Shown here: one piece after another, positions 44,206 through 53,271 of the stretch | How the letters are laid out: each line of letters opens with the position of its first letter | How positions within the stretch are numbered: position 1 is the first letter of the stretch | NCBI RefSeq assembly: GCF_039543505.1 | Contig: NZ_BAABJW010000003.1 | Span: 393,229 to 457,228 of the forward strand | Direction: 5' to 3' | Length of the DNA: 64,000 nt | From: Litoribaculum gwangyangense | GTDB lineage: Bacteria > Bacteroidota > Bacteroidia > Flavobacteriales > Flavobacteriaceae | The notes under the pieces: generated by a model | Seen by the model: the letters and a program-made list of their open reading frames with translations, nothing else | Told to the model about the DNA's origin: nothing | Databases searched by the model: none | Program-made: the position numbers and the translations under genes

Positions 44206-46139
44206 GACAATTATTACTTTTCATATCTGTAATTAGTGTTGGAATACTATTTATTTCAAGGCTTTTCTATTTACAGGTAGTTAAAGAAAATAACAATAAT
44301 TTATATGACGATAATGCCATTAGAAAAGTTTACGATTACCCAAAACGTGGTTTTGTTTACGATAGAAATGGAGAACTTTTAGTGGCCAATCAACCATCCT
44401 ACGATGTAATGGTCATTCCTCGTGAAGTTGAACCATTAGATACTTTGGAGTTTTGCTCTTTATTAAAAATTGATAAGGAAAGATTTATTGATACCTATAA
44501 CAAAGCATACCGCTATTCACCCAGGTTGCCTTCGGTTTTTGTCTCCCATTTATCAAAAGAAGATTATGCTGTTTTACAGGAGAAAATGCGAAAATTCAGA
44601 GGGTTTTACATTCAAAAACGTTCCTTGAGGCACTACCAAACTACCATTGGCGCCAATGTTTTAGGGGATATTGGTGAAGTTAATAATGCTATTATCAACA
44701 GCGATCCCTACTATAAAATGGGAGATTTAATTGGCAAACAAGGCGTCGAGGCTTCTTATGAAGAAATTCTACGTGGCGTCAAGGGTATTAAGTTCATACA
44801 AAAAGATCGATTTAACCGAAATATTGGTCCATACAAGGAGGGTAAATTTGATACCCTACCAAAACAGGGAAAAGATATTACCATTACCATTGATGCCCAA
44901 TTGCAAGCCTATGGCGAATTGCTCATGAAAAACAAGCGAGGTGGCGTTATAGCTATCGAGCCTTCATCAGGTGAAATATTGGCCATGGTTGCTGCCCCAA
45001 CATACGATCCCAATATTTTGGTAGGTAGGGAACGCTCTAGTAATTTTAATATGCTACTCAGGGATTCCATTGCTAAACCATTGTTTAACAGAAGTTTACA
45101 AGGTGTTTATGAACCAGGATCACCATTTAAATTAATGAATGCCCTTATAGCCCTTCAAGAAGGAGTTATGACACCAGATGACGCAGTAACTTGCTATAAA
45201 GGTTATAGGTATGGTGGCAGGTTTATGAAGTGCCACTGTAATTATGGCACCAGAAATAACATGATTACAGGCATCCAAAGGTCATGCAATGCCTATTTTG
45301 CTACAACATACAGAAAAATTTTGGATAAAAACGGAAATGCTTCCGATGGTATAGATACATGGAGTGCACATGCTCAAAGTTTTGGTTTGGGCAATTTTTT
45401 GAATAACGATTTGTTCGTTGGCCAGAAAGGAAGAATTCCAGACAGAGATTATTACAAACGCATTTATCCAGAAACCTTCTATTCAACCTACACCATATCA
45501 AATGCTATTGGGCAAGGGGAAGTAGCAACAACGCCTATACAATTAGCGAATATGTTAGCTGCAATAGCCAACAGAGGCTACTATTACACGCCCCATATCA
45601 TAAAAAAAATTGAAGGTGAAACACTTCCAGAGCAATTTACCAAGCCAAAATACACCACCATAGATAGACAACATTTTGAACCTGTCATAGAAGGTATGCT
45701 GCAGGTTTACAGGCAAGGTACTGCATCCTCATTACAAGTTAAGGATATTGACATTTGCGGTAAAACAGGAACCGTTGAAAACTTTGCTATTGTTGATAGT
45801 TTAAAAACACAACTTACAGACCACTCCATATTTGTGGCCTTTGCACCTAAGAACGACCCTAAAATTGCCATAGCGGTTTTTGTTGAAAATGGTTATTGGG
45901 GAAGTCGTTTTGCAGGTAAAGTAGCCAGTTTAATGATTGAGAAACATATTAAAGGCAATATTACAAGAACCGATTTAGAAGATTGGCTTTTATGGCATAG
46001 TCTTGAAAACGAATATGCAAAACCTTATTCAGGTAAACCTTTTGGTATTAATGGATATACTACTTTACAAGTCATAGAAGAAAAGGAATATTTAGATTTA
46101 AAAAAACAACTCGACAAGATTAATAAAGTTGAAAATTAA
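44202..46139 (+). CDS. mrdA: penicillin-binding protein 2 (elongation transpeptidase)
   Basis: A 645-residue class B PBP. N-terminal anchor (about 5-22), pedestal domain (RGFVYDRNGELLVANQPSYDV), then the transpeptidase: S307-P-F-K310 (active Ser in YEPGSPFKLMN), S361-C-N363 and K521-T-G-T (CGKTGTVEN). It crosslinks side-wall peptidoglycan with RodA. The first motif is SPFK rather than the more usual STFK/SMFK. Length is normal. Start overlaps mreD by four bases; rodA begins at the next base after its stop. Confidence 0.95.
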   Translation: MRQLLLFISVISVGILFISRLFYLQVVKENNNNLYDDNAIRKVYDYPKRGFVYDRNGELLVANQPSYDVMVIPREVEPLDTLEFCSLLKIDKERFIDTYNKAYRYSPRLPSVFVSHLSKEDYAVLQEKMRKFRGFYIQKRSLRHYQTTIGANVLGDIGEVNNAIINSDPYYKMGDLIGKQGVEASYEEILRGVKGIKFIQKDRFNRNIGPYKEGKFDTLPKQGKDITITIDAQLQAYGELLMKNKRGGVIAIEPSSGEILAMVAAPTYDPNILVGRERSSNFNMLLRDSIAKPLFNRSLQGVYEPGSPFKLMNALIALQEGVMTPDDAVTCYKGYRYGGRFMKCHCNYGTRNNMITGIQRSCNAYFATTYRKILDKNGNASDGIDTWSAHAQSFGLGNFLNNDLFVGQKGRIPDRDYYKRIYPETFYSTYTISNAIGQGEVATTPIQLANMLAAIANRGYYYTPHIIKKIEGETLPEQFTKPKYTTIDRQHFEPVIEGMLQVYRQGTASSLQVKDIDICGKTGTVENFAIVDSLKTQLTDHSIFVAFAPKNDPKIAIAVFVENGYWGSRFAGKVASLMIEKHIKGNITRTDLEDWLLWHSLENEYAKPYSGKPFGINGYTTLQVIEEKEYLDLKKQLDKINKVEN

Positions 46140-47417
46140 ATGATAAGAGAAACTAACAGACATTTTAGATTTGATTGGATTACTATTTTTCTTTTTTTTC
46201 TTTTAGTTGGTTTTGGTTGGTTAAATATCGTATCAGCGTCACATACGGGTGAAACCATAAATTATTTTGACTTCTCACAACCCTTTGGTAAACAACTTAT
46301 TTTTATATTTTTAACCTTTATCTTGATCATTCTCATTTTGGCTATTGATGCCAAATTCTATGAACGTTTTTCCAGCATCATTTATATAATTTCAATGCTA
46401 TCTTTGGTTGGACTATTCATATTTGGTAAAAATGTAAATGGAGCTACCTCTTGGTATGGCATAGGAAGTTTTACCATTCAACCAAGCGAATTTGCCAAAA
46501 CAGCTACGGCCCTTGCAGTCGCAAAATACATAAGTGATTTAAACACTAATATAAAATTATTCAAAGATCAAATTCAAACATTTGTTATAATTATAATTCC
46601 TGCTGTTCTAGTATTGTTACAAAATGATACGGGCAGCACCATAGTTTATGGTGCTTTCTTTTTTGTATTGTACCGAGAGGGTTTGCCTAAATATTATTTG
46701 ACGATTGCTATATCAGTTATTTTATTATCCATATTATCCCTAAAATTTGGATATGTAATAACCTCAATCATAGCGGGTGTTATTATTTTTAGTTATCACT
46801 ATTTGAATAAAAAAATATTGAGGATCTATCAATCATTATTTTTATTAATACTAGCTATTGGTATTTCTTTTGGGGTTAAATTTTTTTATCAAAGTATCTT
46901 AAAACCCCATCAACAAGAACGAATTAGTCTTTGGCTTCGACTGGAAAAAGACCCAGAAAAGCTGGAAAAAATGAAACAGACTTTCGCCTACAATTTAAAC
47001 GAATCTGAAAAAGCTATTAGCTCAGGAGGAATAACTGGAAAAGGTTTTATGGAAGGCACGAGAACCACTGGGAAATTTGTTCCAGAACAGCATACCGACT
47101 ATATTTTTAGCACCGTAGGTGAAGAATGGGGGTTTTTGGGAAGTTCTTTTGTAGTCATTGTTTTCGTCTTGCTCCTGTTGCGCATTTTACATTTAGCAGA
47201 ATTGCAAAAATCACAATTCAGTAGAGTGTATGGCTACGGGGTTGCGTCTATTATTTTTGTGCATTTTTTAGTCAATATTGGCATGGTAATGGGCCTCATC
47301 CCCACCATTGGCATACCATTACCTTTATTTAGTTATGGTGGTTCTGGACTTTGGGCATTTACAATTTTAATATTTATTTTTATAAAATTAGATTCTAACA
47401 GAATTAACGAATGGTAA
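46140..47417 (+). CDS. rodA: rod-shape glycosyltransferase RodA
   Basis: A 425-residue SEDS-family membrane enzyme with about ten helices. Motifs GAKSWYGIGSFTIQPSEF-like (here GATSWYGIGSFTIQPSEFAK), EQHTDYIFSTVGEEWGF and GIPLPLFSYGGSG are all conserved. It polymerises lipid II glycan strands and works with PBP2. Residues 250-300 form a longer cytoplasmic/periplasmic loop (HQQERISLWLRLEKDPEK) than in E. coli. Last gene of the mre operon, directly after PBP2. Confidence 0.95.
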   Translation: MIRETNRHFRFDWITIFLFFLLVGFGWLNIVSASHTGETINYFDFSQPFGKQLIFIFLTFILIILILAIDAKFYERFSSIIYIISMLSLVGLFIFGKNVNGATSWYGIGSFTIQPSEFAKTATALAVAKYISDLNTNIKLFKDQIQTFVIIIIPAVLVLLQNDTGSTIVYGAFFFVLYREGLPKYYLTIAISVILLSILSLKFGYVITSIIAGVIIFSYHYLNKKILRIYQSLFLLILAIGISFGVKFFYQSILKPHQQERISLWLRLEKDPEKLEKMKQTFAYNLNESEKAISSGGITGKGFMEGTRTTGKFVPEQHTDYIFSTVGEEWGFLGSSFVVIVFVLLLLRILHLAELQKSQFSRVYGYGVASIIFVHFLVNIGMVMGLIPTIGIPLPLFSYGGSGLWAFTILIFIFIKLDSNRINEW

Positions 47418-47452
47418 ACCTACCATAATTATATATTTACTCAATCAATCCT

Positions 47453-48079
47453 ATGAAAAACAATCTACTTTTAATTTTCACTGTCCTTTCTATAATAGGA
47501 TGTTCCAGTTATAAAAATGCCACAAAAAATGTGTTTTCTACAGATGAAATAAAAATGATAATGAACGCTGATAGCTTAAAACCTATGAGAGTTTATAAAA
47601 TAACAAATTATGAAGATTCTCTTCTGCTTAGAAAGAAAAGCGCTTACATCAAACCAAATCCAAACGACCCTGTTTTGCATAACTTTGTGAAACGACTTTA
47701 TGCAACCGTAACCGATAGTGCTTCTTTGGGAGCGGGCATCGCTGCACCCCAAGTTGGTGTTTTAAAAAATATTATTTGGGTACAGCGTTTTGATAAGGAA
47801 AACTTCCCATTTGAGCTGTATCTAAACCCCGTTATTATTAAGTATTCAGATGAAAAGCAAACCCGAAGAGAAGGATGTTTATCAATTCCCAACCGTCGCG
47901 ATACTTTAAGCAGCAGAGCCTTTTCCGTTTCTGTCGAATACGATACTATGAATGGTGAACATAAAACAGAAACTATTGAAGATTTTACATCTGTTATTTT
48001 TCAGCATGAAGTAGACCATTTGAATGGTATTTTATATTTGGATCACTTACAGAAAGAAGTTATAGATGCCAAAAACTAA
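47453..48079 (+). CDS. lipoprotein with peptide deformylase domain
   Basis: A 208-residue protein with a lipoprotein signal (TVLSIIGCSS, lipid Cys C17) and a full polypeptide deformylase domain. All three family motifs are intact: G93-A-G-I-A-A-P-Q100, E140-G-C142-L-S144 and H185-E186-V-D-H189, giving the metal ligands C142, H185, H189 and the catalytic E186. Deformylase normally acts on nascent chains in the cytosol; a membrane-anchored copy outside the cytosol cannot do that, so it may act on periplasmic formylated or other peptides. It has a 40-residue N-terminal spacer. Stands just after rodA but with a 35-base gap, then a terminator. Confidence 0.88.
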   Translation: MKNNLLLIFTVLSIIGCSSYKNATKNVFSTDEIKMIMNADSLKPMRVYKITNYEDSLLLRKKSAYIKPNPNDPVLHNFVKRLYATVTDSASLGAGIAAPQVGVLKNIIWVQRFDKENFPFELYLNPVIIKYSDEKQTRREGCLSIPNRRDTLSSRAFSVSVEYDTMNGEHKTETIEDFTSVIFQHEVDHLNGILYLDHLQKEVIDAKN

Positions 48080-48081
48080 AT

Positions 48082-48113
48082 AAAAAAGCAGAATATTTTT
48101 ATTCTGCTTTTTT
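48082..48113. terminator. bidirectional terminator between convergent genes
   Basis: Stem AAAAAAGCAGAAT/ATTCTGCTTTTTT with loop ATTTTT; serves the deformylase lipoprotein (+) and the barrel protein gene (-). Confidence 0.9.
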
Positions 48114-48133
48114 ATTTAGTTTTTGTAAAGTTA

Positions 48134-49213
48134 CTAATCCATATCAAATCGAACTCCTATGGAAATATTATTTTGTTTGATAGGTTGGTCTTTAAATATA
48201 GGTGACAAATCATATTTCACGTAAAGCGCCACCTCATCAATAGCTAAATAGCCACTTAACCCGTAAACTAGATTGGTAGTGTTAAATCCTCGTTTTTGTT
48301 TATCTTTAATACGCTCACCATCCAACTCATACTTAAGTTTTTGTCGCGTACCAATATTAAAACCGGCATATCCACCTAATCCAATTTTGAATTGCTTATT
48401 GGTTGAATATCTATAATAAGTGTCTTTATCTATTCGTTTTGATGGACCAAACTCAAAATGTACTGGAAACACCAAATTTGTTATAGATAGCTTTGATTTT
48501 TTGAGATTTTCAGGGAATTCTTCTAAAATCGTTTGATTGCCTTGTTGCACAAAATATTGGTTATCATCTGGTTTCAAACCGTTTATTTGAAAAGAATATC
48601 CGTATTTAAGTCTCATAAAATTTGAGTTTTTAAATACCCGGGTTTTCCACGCCCAACCTATTTCAAAAAAACGAGAACCTCCCAACTTGTATGGTGAATC
48701 GTCTAATTTCTCTCCTTCAATAATGGCATTGTTTAAACCAAATGCCAAAACAAAATCACTAGAAGTACGCAAATCATATTTTCTAGGTTTATTTTTATTC
48801 TTTATTCGTATGCCTGCAAAACCATCTTCCTCATCCCCTAAAGAAATCCCAATTTTAGAAATTTCATCATCGGCACTAGTATCATAGCCATCATCATTTC
48901 TCTCTAAAAGTGCTATTTTATTGTTGATAATAGCCAATCTATTTTCAATATTTAAAGCACGCTTTTTTGCTACTTCTTTTTTAAGTTTTTCTGCTTCATC
49001 AGTATTAATTTCACCATTTTCCAATCGTTTACTAATGGCTTCTACTTCCAGTTTTAAAAACTCGCGTTCTTGATTTTCAATATCTGCTTTTATGGATTTT
49101 AATTCAACTATTTTATCCTTGTTATTCACATTTTGAATGGTGTCTTGCGCTTGTATAAATTTTGCATTTAAGCATAAAACGAGTAGTAATAATAATTTAG
49201 TAATAGTTTTCAT
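48134..49213 (-). CDS. outer-membrane beta-barrel protein with N-terminal coiled coil
   Basis: A 359-residue protein with signal peptide (about 1-22, LLLLVLCLNAKFIQAQ). Residues 30-110 are predominantly Lys/Glu-rich helix (ENQEREFLKLEVEAISKRLE...KKEVAKKRALNIENRLAIINN), a likely coiled coil, and the rest is a porin-like small barrel (about 150-359, alternating aromatic strands, ending YDLSPIFKD...ISIGVRFDMD), of the PorT-like type. It lies downstream of the sigma and anti-sigma genes on the same strand, 49 bases after the latter, and is probably a target of that system. Function unknown. Confidence 0.8.
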   Translation of the reverse strand: MKTITKLLLLLVLCLNAKFIQAQDTIQNVNNKDKIVELKSIKADIENQEREFLKLEVEAISKRLENGEINTDEAEKLKKEVAKKRALNIENRLAIINNKIALLERNDDGYDTSADDEISKIGISLGDEEDGFAGIRIKNKNKPRKYDLRTSSDFVLAFGLNNAIIEGEKLDDSPYKLGGSRFFEIGWAWKTRVFKNSNFMRLKYGYSFQINGLKPDDNQYFVQQGNQTILEEFPENLKKSKLSITNLVFPVHFEFGPSKRIDKDTYYRYSTNKQFKIGLGGYAGFNIGTRQKLKYELDGERIKDKQKRGFNTTNLVYGLSGYLAIDEVALYVKYDLSPIFKDQPIKQNNISIGVRFDMD

Positions 49214-49229
49214 AATTGTTCGTTTTTTG

Positions 49230-49241
49230 ACCTTTTAAGGT
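49230..49241. promoter_or_regulatory. dyad ACCTTTTAAGGT before the barrel gene
   Basis: Inverted repeat ACCTT-TT-AAGGT, 16 bases upstream of the barrel gene ATG (49213). The same arms with a different 2-base centre occur at 50699-50710, upstream of the sigma gene. Candidate operator or short RNA hairpin. Confidence 0.5.
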
Positions 49242-49262
49242 TATTGATTTATTTGATTGAAT

Positions 49263-50030
49263 TTAATTATTTCGTTGGGCAACTGCAGTTTTTACTGAAC
49301 TGTAGCTTGATTTGATAGCTTCAAAAACCTTGCTTCTAAAAGACTGGTCTAATTCTGCTTCAACGTCTTGTAGCAATCTATTAGCATCAACCATTCCAGT
49401 AGTTTCATTGGCTAATCTATTTAATTTAATTTCTTTTTGGGCTTGTTCTAAAAGAGCATCAATATTAGTTTTTGTTAATTTTCTATCCTCATTCTCTAAG
49501 GCCTGTACTTGTGCGACAGCATCTTGTATTTTTTGTTCTTCAAAGGTTAATTTTGGGTTGGGAAACTCTGCTTTTTCATTGACTAAAATAGCCTCTTCTA
49601 CATTTCTAGCATCCTCAGAAACAGCCACTTTGGTTTCACTTGAAGTATTAATTTTTAATGGGCTTTTTATTTCAGAATATTGAATTGTTTCCTCTTTATT
49701 TAGCACTTCAACATCTTCAACTGGTTTAATAGTTTCTCTTTCAGAGGCCATTACATTGGTTTCTTGTTGCTCAATAATTTCAACTTCCGGTGTTGTCACT
49801 ACTTCGGTTTCAGTTTTATTTCTGACATTAAGATTTAAAAATTGAGATACTATAAATACTATTCCAACTAAACTCGCTGCTAAACCCAACCACCAGTATG
49901 ATTTATTTGTGTTCTTTTTCTGTTCGTTATCTAAACGATCCGAAAGTTTTTCCCAAGCATTTTCCATTGGCTGCATTCTGCGTTTCTCGAGCTTTTCCTT
50001 TAACTGTTCTTCGTATTTAAGTGGTGCCAT
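49263..50030 (-). CDS. probable anti-sigma factor, single membrane span
   Basis: A 255-residue protein: N-terminal cytoplasmic segment (about 1-43; YEEQLKEKLEKRRMQPMENAWEKLSDRL), one membrane helix (about 45-65: YWWLGLAASLVGIVFIVSQFL), and a long acidic periplasmic region, helical near the end. Position directly after a sigma-70 type gene with a 14-base overlap, plus topology, suggests it holds that sigma factor inactive. It does not show the zinc-binding HxxxCxxC motif of ZAS anti-sigma factors. Call rests mainly on context. Confidence 0.65.
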   Translation of the reverse strand: MAPLKYEEQLKEKLEKRRMQPMENAWEKLSDRLDNEQKKNTNKSYWWLGLAASLVGIVFIVSQFLNLNVRNKTETEVVTTPEVEIIEQQETNVMASERETIKPVEDVEVLNKEETIQYSEIKSPLKINTSSETKVAVSEDARNVEEAILVNEKAEFPNPKLTFEEQKIQDAVAQVQALENEDRKLTKTNIDALLEQAQKEIKLNRLANETTGMVDANRLLQDVEAELDQSFRSKVFEAIKSSYSSVKTAVAQRNN

Positions 50031-50595
50031 AGCTTGTTGATTTATCTATTTTCTCTAATTTATCTTGAAGCATTTTTCGTGCTTTATATAATTGCGATTT
50101 TGAGGTGCCTTCAGTAATATTTAGCATTTTAGCTATTTCATGATGTTTATAGCCCTCAATCGCATACATATTGAATACTATTTTATAACCCTCTGGAAGC
50201 TCATCTATAATTTCTTGTATTTGTGAAACTTCAATATTGGTAATCATATTATTAGCATGTTGGTCATGAACCAGAATATCTTCTACCGAAAACTCTACAT
50301 TTTTTTGCTTCCTTAGAAAGGATATGGATTCTCTAACCATAATACGCCTCATCCAACCTTCAAAACTGCCCTCATTTTTAAAACTATTTAAATTTGTAAA
50401 GACCTTAAAAAAGCCGTTCAGCATAACTTCTTCGGCATGATGGATATCTTTTATGTAATATCTGCAAACACTTAACATTTTTGGAGCATGCATCTCAAAT
50501 AAAACATGTTGCGCTTCACGATTTTGGTTGACCGCCTTTTTTATAAGCACAGATTCGTTTTTATGAAGTTGTATTACTTTCAACAATAATGTCAT
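50017..50595 (-). CDS. ECF-type RNA polymerase sigma factor
   Basis: A 192-residue sigma-70 family factor with regions 2 (QNREAQHVLFEMHAPKMLSVCRYYIKDIHHAEEVM) and 4 (IIDELPEGYKIVFNMYAIEGYKHHEIAKMLNITEGTSKSQLYKAR, a helix-turn-helix). No region 1 or 3. Directs transcription of stress or envelope genes. It heads a unit with the putative anti-sigma factor and the barrel protein. The start at 50595 is an ATG; a palindrome lies about 110 bases upstream. Confidence 0.92.
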   Translation of the reverse strand: MTLLLKVIQLHKNESVLIKKAVNQNREAQHVLFEMHAPKMLSVCRYYIKDIHHAEEVMLNGFFKVFTNLNSFKNEGSFEGWMRRIMVRESISFLRKQKNVEFSVEDILVHDQHANNMITNIEVSQIQEIIDELPEGYKIVFNMYAIEGYKHHEIAKMLNITEGTSKSQLYKARKMLQDKLEKIDKSTSYGTT

Positions 50596-50696
50596 TTTGC
50601 TTTCTATTATTAAAGACGCAATTAATATGCAAATGGTTGCCTGAGAGTTGTTAAATTTTTAAATTTACCTATTGTTTTATTTTTGATTGATTATTG

Positions 50697-50712
50697 TTAC
50701 CTTATAAGGTAA
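50697..50712. promoter_or_regulatory. perfect 16-base palindrome before the sigma gene
   Basis: TTACCTTATAAGGTAA is a perfect inverted repeat with no loop. It sits in the divergent region between the sigma gene and the ATP-grasp gene, so it resembles an operator for a dimeric regulator rather than a terminator. Confidence 0.55.
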
Positions 50713-50826
50713 GATTACCAAATACCCATTTTTAGATTATTTAAATATCAAAAAAATATAATCTTAATCAAAAAATCACAAATTTTTTATAATTGTTGAA
50801 TTTTATTCTGTTAAAACAATAATTCA

Positions 50827-50857
50827 TTGAATATCTTCTAATAATTAATTATATTTG
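50827..50857 (+). promoter_or_regulatory. promoter of the ATP-grasp/alpha-E/transglutaminase operon
   Basis: TTG (50827-50829), 20 bases, then TATATTTG (50850-50857): a full consensus match 18 bases before the ATG. Confidence 0.8.
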
Positions 50858-50874
50858 GAATATACCTTTAGTTT

Positions 50875-52317
50875 ATGAGTGAAAACAACCTTTTTTCGTC
50901 GTATGATTTGCTTCCCAAAACTTGGGATGAAATGTACAACAACAATACAGAGTTTAGAAATCAGTATAAAGGCTTTATCAAGTATCTAGAAAATACATCT
51001 CCAGAGAAACTTTCAAAAAAGGAAGATCTATCCAAACAATTATTTATGAGCCAAGGAGTTACTTTCACGGTTTATAATGACAATGAAGGGATTGAGAAAA
51101 TATTTCCTTTTGATATTGTACCAAGAATTATAACCGCTACAGAATGGGATAAAATAGAAAGAGGAATCAAACAACGACTTAAAGCTTTGAATCTCTTTAT
51201 AAAAGATATTTACAATGAGCAATTTATAATTAAAGATGGCATTATGCCTGCCGAGTTAATTTACTCTTGCCCTAATTTCTTGCGAGAAATGAAAGGCATA
51301 AAGGTGCCTCATGATGTTTATGTACATATCTCTGGAGTAGATTTAATCAGGAATAATGATGGTGAATTTTATGTGCTTGAAGATAATTTAAGAACCCCTT
51401 CTGGCGTTAGCTACATGTTGGAAAATAGAGAAATTTCCAAACGATTATTCCCAGGCATTTTACCAAAAAGCAAAGTGCGTTCCGTTTCTAATTATCCGAA
51501 TATGCTTTACGAAAAACTTAAAGGTCTTTCAGATAAGGCTAACCCAAACATAGTTCTGTTAACACCTGGAATTTACAATTCGGCCTATTATGAACATACT
51601 ACTTTAGCCAGATTGATGGGAATTGAACTGGTTGAAGGTAGCGACTTGGTTGTTAAAAACCACTTTGTGTACATGAAGACAACCAATGGCTTAAAACAGG
51701 TAGATGTTATTTACAGACGTGTTGATGATGACTTTTTAGACCCTCTTGAATTTAATGCGAAAAGTGTTTTAGGTGTAGCAGGAATAATGGCAGCTTACAG
51801 AAAAGGGCATGTTAACATTGTAAATGCTCCTGGTACAGGGATAGCTGATGATAAAGCCATCTATATCTATGTGCCCGATATGATAAAATATTATCTTGAG
51901 GAAGAACCCATTTTAAAGAATATTGAAACGTACCAATTAGGAAAACCAGATGAATTGGAATATGTTACTAAAAACATCAAAGACATGGTTATTAAGAAAA
52001 CTGATGGAAGTGGAGGTTACGGCATGTTAATGGGGCATGAAGCCTCAGATGCTGAAATAAAGGATTATTTAAATAACGTTAAGAAAAAACCTGAAAACTT
52101 TATAGCCCAACCTATATTAAGACTTTCAACTGCACCTTGTTATATAGACGGCCAACTGTCGCCTCGATGCATCGATTTAAGACCATTTGCACTTTCGGGG
52201 AGAGATGGAATAGACATATGCCCAGGAGGACTCACTAGAGTAGCTCTAAAAAAAGGGTCTTTAGTTGTAAACAGTTCGCAAGGTGGCGGTAGCAAAGATA
52301 CATGGGTATTAGAATAA
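50875..52317 (+). CDS. circularly permuted ATP-grasp protein
   Basis: A 480-residue protein of the circularly permuted ATP-grasp (type 2) group. Recognisable parts are VTFTVYNDNEGIEKIFPFDIVPRII near the start, DVYVHISGVDLIRNNDGEFYVLEDNLRTPSGVSYMLENRE (read in two short pieces, about residues 140-185), and the C-terminal GSGGYGMLMG, RCIDLRPF and PGGLTRVALKKGSL. Members are thought to form peptide or amide bonds using ATP. It is the first gene of the conserved trio with the alpha-E protein and a transglutaminase. The actual product is not known. Confidence 0.92.
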   Translation: MSENNLFSSYDLLPKTWDEMYNNNTEFRNQYKGFIKYLENTSPEKLSKKEDLSKQLFMSQGVTFTVYNDNEGIEKIFPFDIVPRIITATEWDKIERGIKQRLKALNLFIKDIYNEQFIIKDGIMPAELIYSCPNFLREMKGIKVPHDVYVHISGVDLIRNNDGEFYVLEDNLRTPSGVSYMLENREISKRLFPGILPKSKVRSVSNYPNMLYEKLKGLSDKANPNIVLLTPGIYNSAYYEHTTLARLMGIELVEGSDLVVKNHFVYMKTTNGLKQVDVIYRRVDDDFLDPLEFNAKSVLGVAGIMAAYRKGHVNIVNAPGTGIADDKAIYIYVPDMIKYYLEEEPILKNIETYQLGKPDELEYVTKNIKDMVIKKTDGSGGYGMLMGHEASDAEIKDYLNNVKKKPENFIAQPILRLSTAPCYIDGQLSPRCIDLRPFALSGRDGIDICPGGLTRVALKKGSLVVNSSQGGGSKDTWVLE

Positions 52318-52335
52318 ATCTCAAAAAAGTTAAGT

Positions 52336-53259
52336 ATGTTAAGTAGAGTAGCAAATAATCTTATTTGGTTAGATAGGTATATGGAGCGTGGAAATGGTAT
52401 TTTAAGCTTACTAAAAGTAAATTTTTATGCCAATCAAGATTCCCCAGAACTTTTTTCATGGACACCAATCATTAAAAATTTTACAACTTACGACAATGAA
52501 TTTTACACTGAAGACCCAATTGAGTGCATCGATTTTATGGTATTCAATTTAGATAATTCTAACTCTATTTTAAATATTGTAACCAAGGCAAGAGAAAATG
52601 CTCGAAGTGTTCAAGAACATATATCAAGGGAACTATGGTTGTGCATTAACAATTATTATCTATACCTTACAAGTAAAGATTTACCAAAAAAACTTGAAGA
52701 GGATCCTGTTCAGTTTTTAGAGGATTTGAGAAAGCATCATTTAATATATAATGGCACAGGAGACATTACCCAAGAACGAGGTCCTTCCTATTATTTTATG
52801 AATGTTGGTAAATTTTTGGAGCGTGTTGTTCTTATATCAGATTTTACAGCACTTAAATTAGTTGATATTGGCAACACATCCGACACTTTAGAAAAAAGCT
52901 TTTATTGGAAAAATTTATTATTATCAATAGGTGGATATCAATTATATTTAAAGAAACATAAATCTACCTTCAACGAAAATCATATTATAAGTATGGTGTT
53001 TCAGGATAAATTATTTCCTCGATCTGTGTATTACTGCATAAATAAACTCAACCGACATATAGAGCGGCTTATTGAAAGCAACGAGCTTGAAAAAAACAAC
53101 CTTGAATTTTTACTAGGAAAGCTCGAAAGCACTATAAAATATACGACTATTGAAAATATTAACCAACAGGGATTAGATAATTTCATTAGAGACATTAAGG
53201 AAGATATCCGAAATATTTCACTAAATATAAATGCGGTATATTTTTCCCAAAATAATTGA
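52336..53259 (+). CDS. alpha-E domain protein
   Basis: A 307-residue all-helical protein of the alpha-E (DUF403) family: it starts MLSRVANNLIWLDRYMERG, and has ENARSVQEHISRELWLCIN and the VGKFLERVVLISD segment. It has no known enzymatic residues; family members always accompany a circularly permuted ATP-grasp protein and a transglutaminase-like protein, and are presumed to be a partner or substrate scaffold. Lies 18 bases after the ATP-grasp gene and 12 before the transglutaminase. Confidence 0.92.
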   Translation: MLSRVANNLIWLDRYMERGNGILSLLKVNFYANQDSPELFSWTPIIKNFTTYDNEFYTEDPIECIDFMVFNLDNSNSILNIVTKARENARSVQEHISRELWLCINNYYLYLTSKDLPKKLEEDPVQFLEDLRKHHLIYNGTGDITQERGPSYYFMNVGKFLERVVLISDFTALKLVDIGNTSDTLEKSFYWKNLLLSIGGYQLYLKKHKSTFNENHIISMVFQDKLFPRSVYYCINKLNRHIERLIESNELEKNNLEFLLGKLESTIKYTTIENINQQGLDNFIRDIKEDIRNISLNINAVYFSQNN

Positions 53260-53271
53260 TAAATAAAACCA

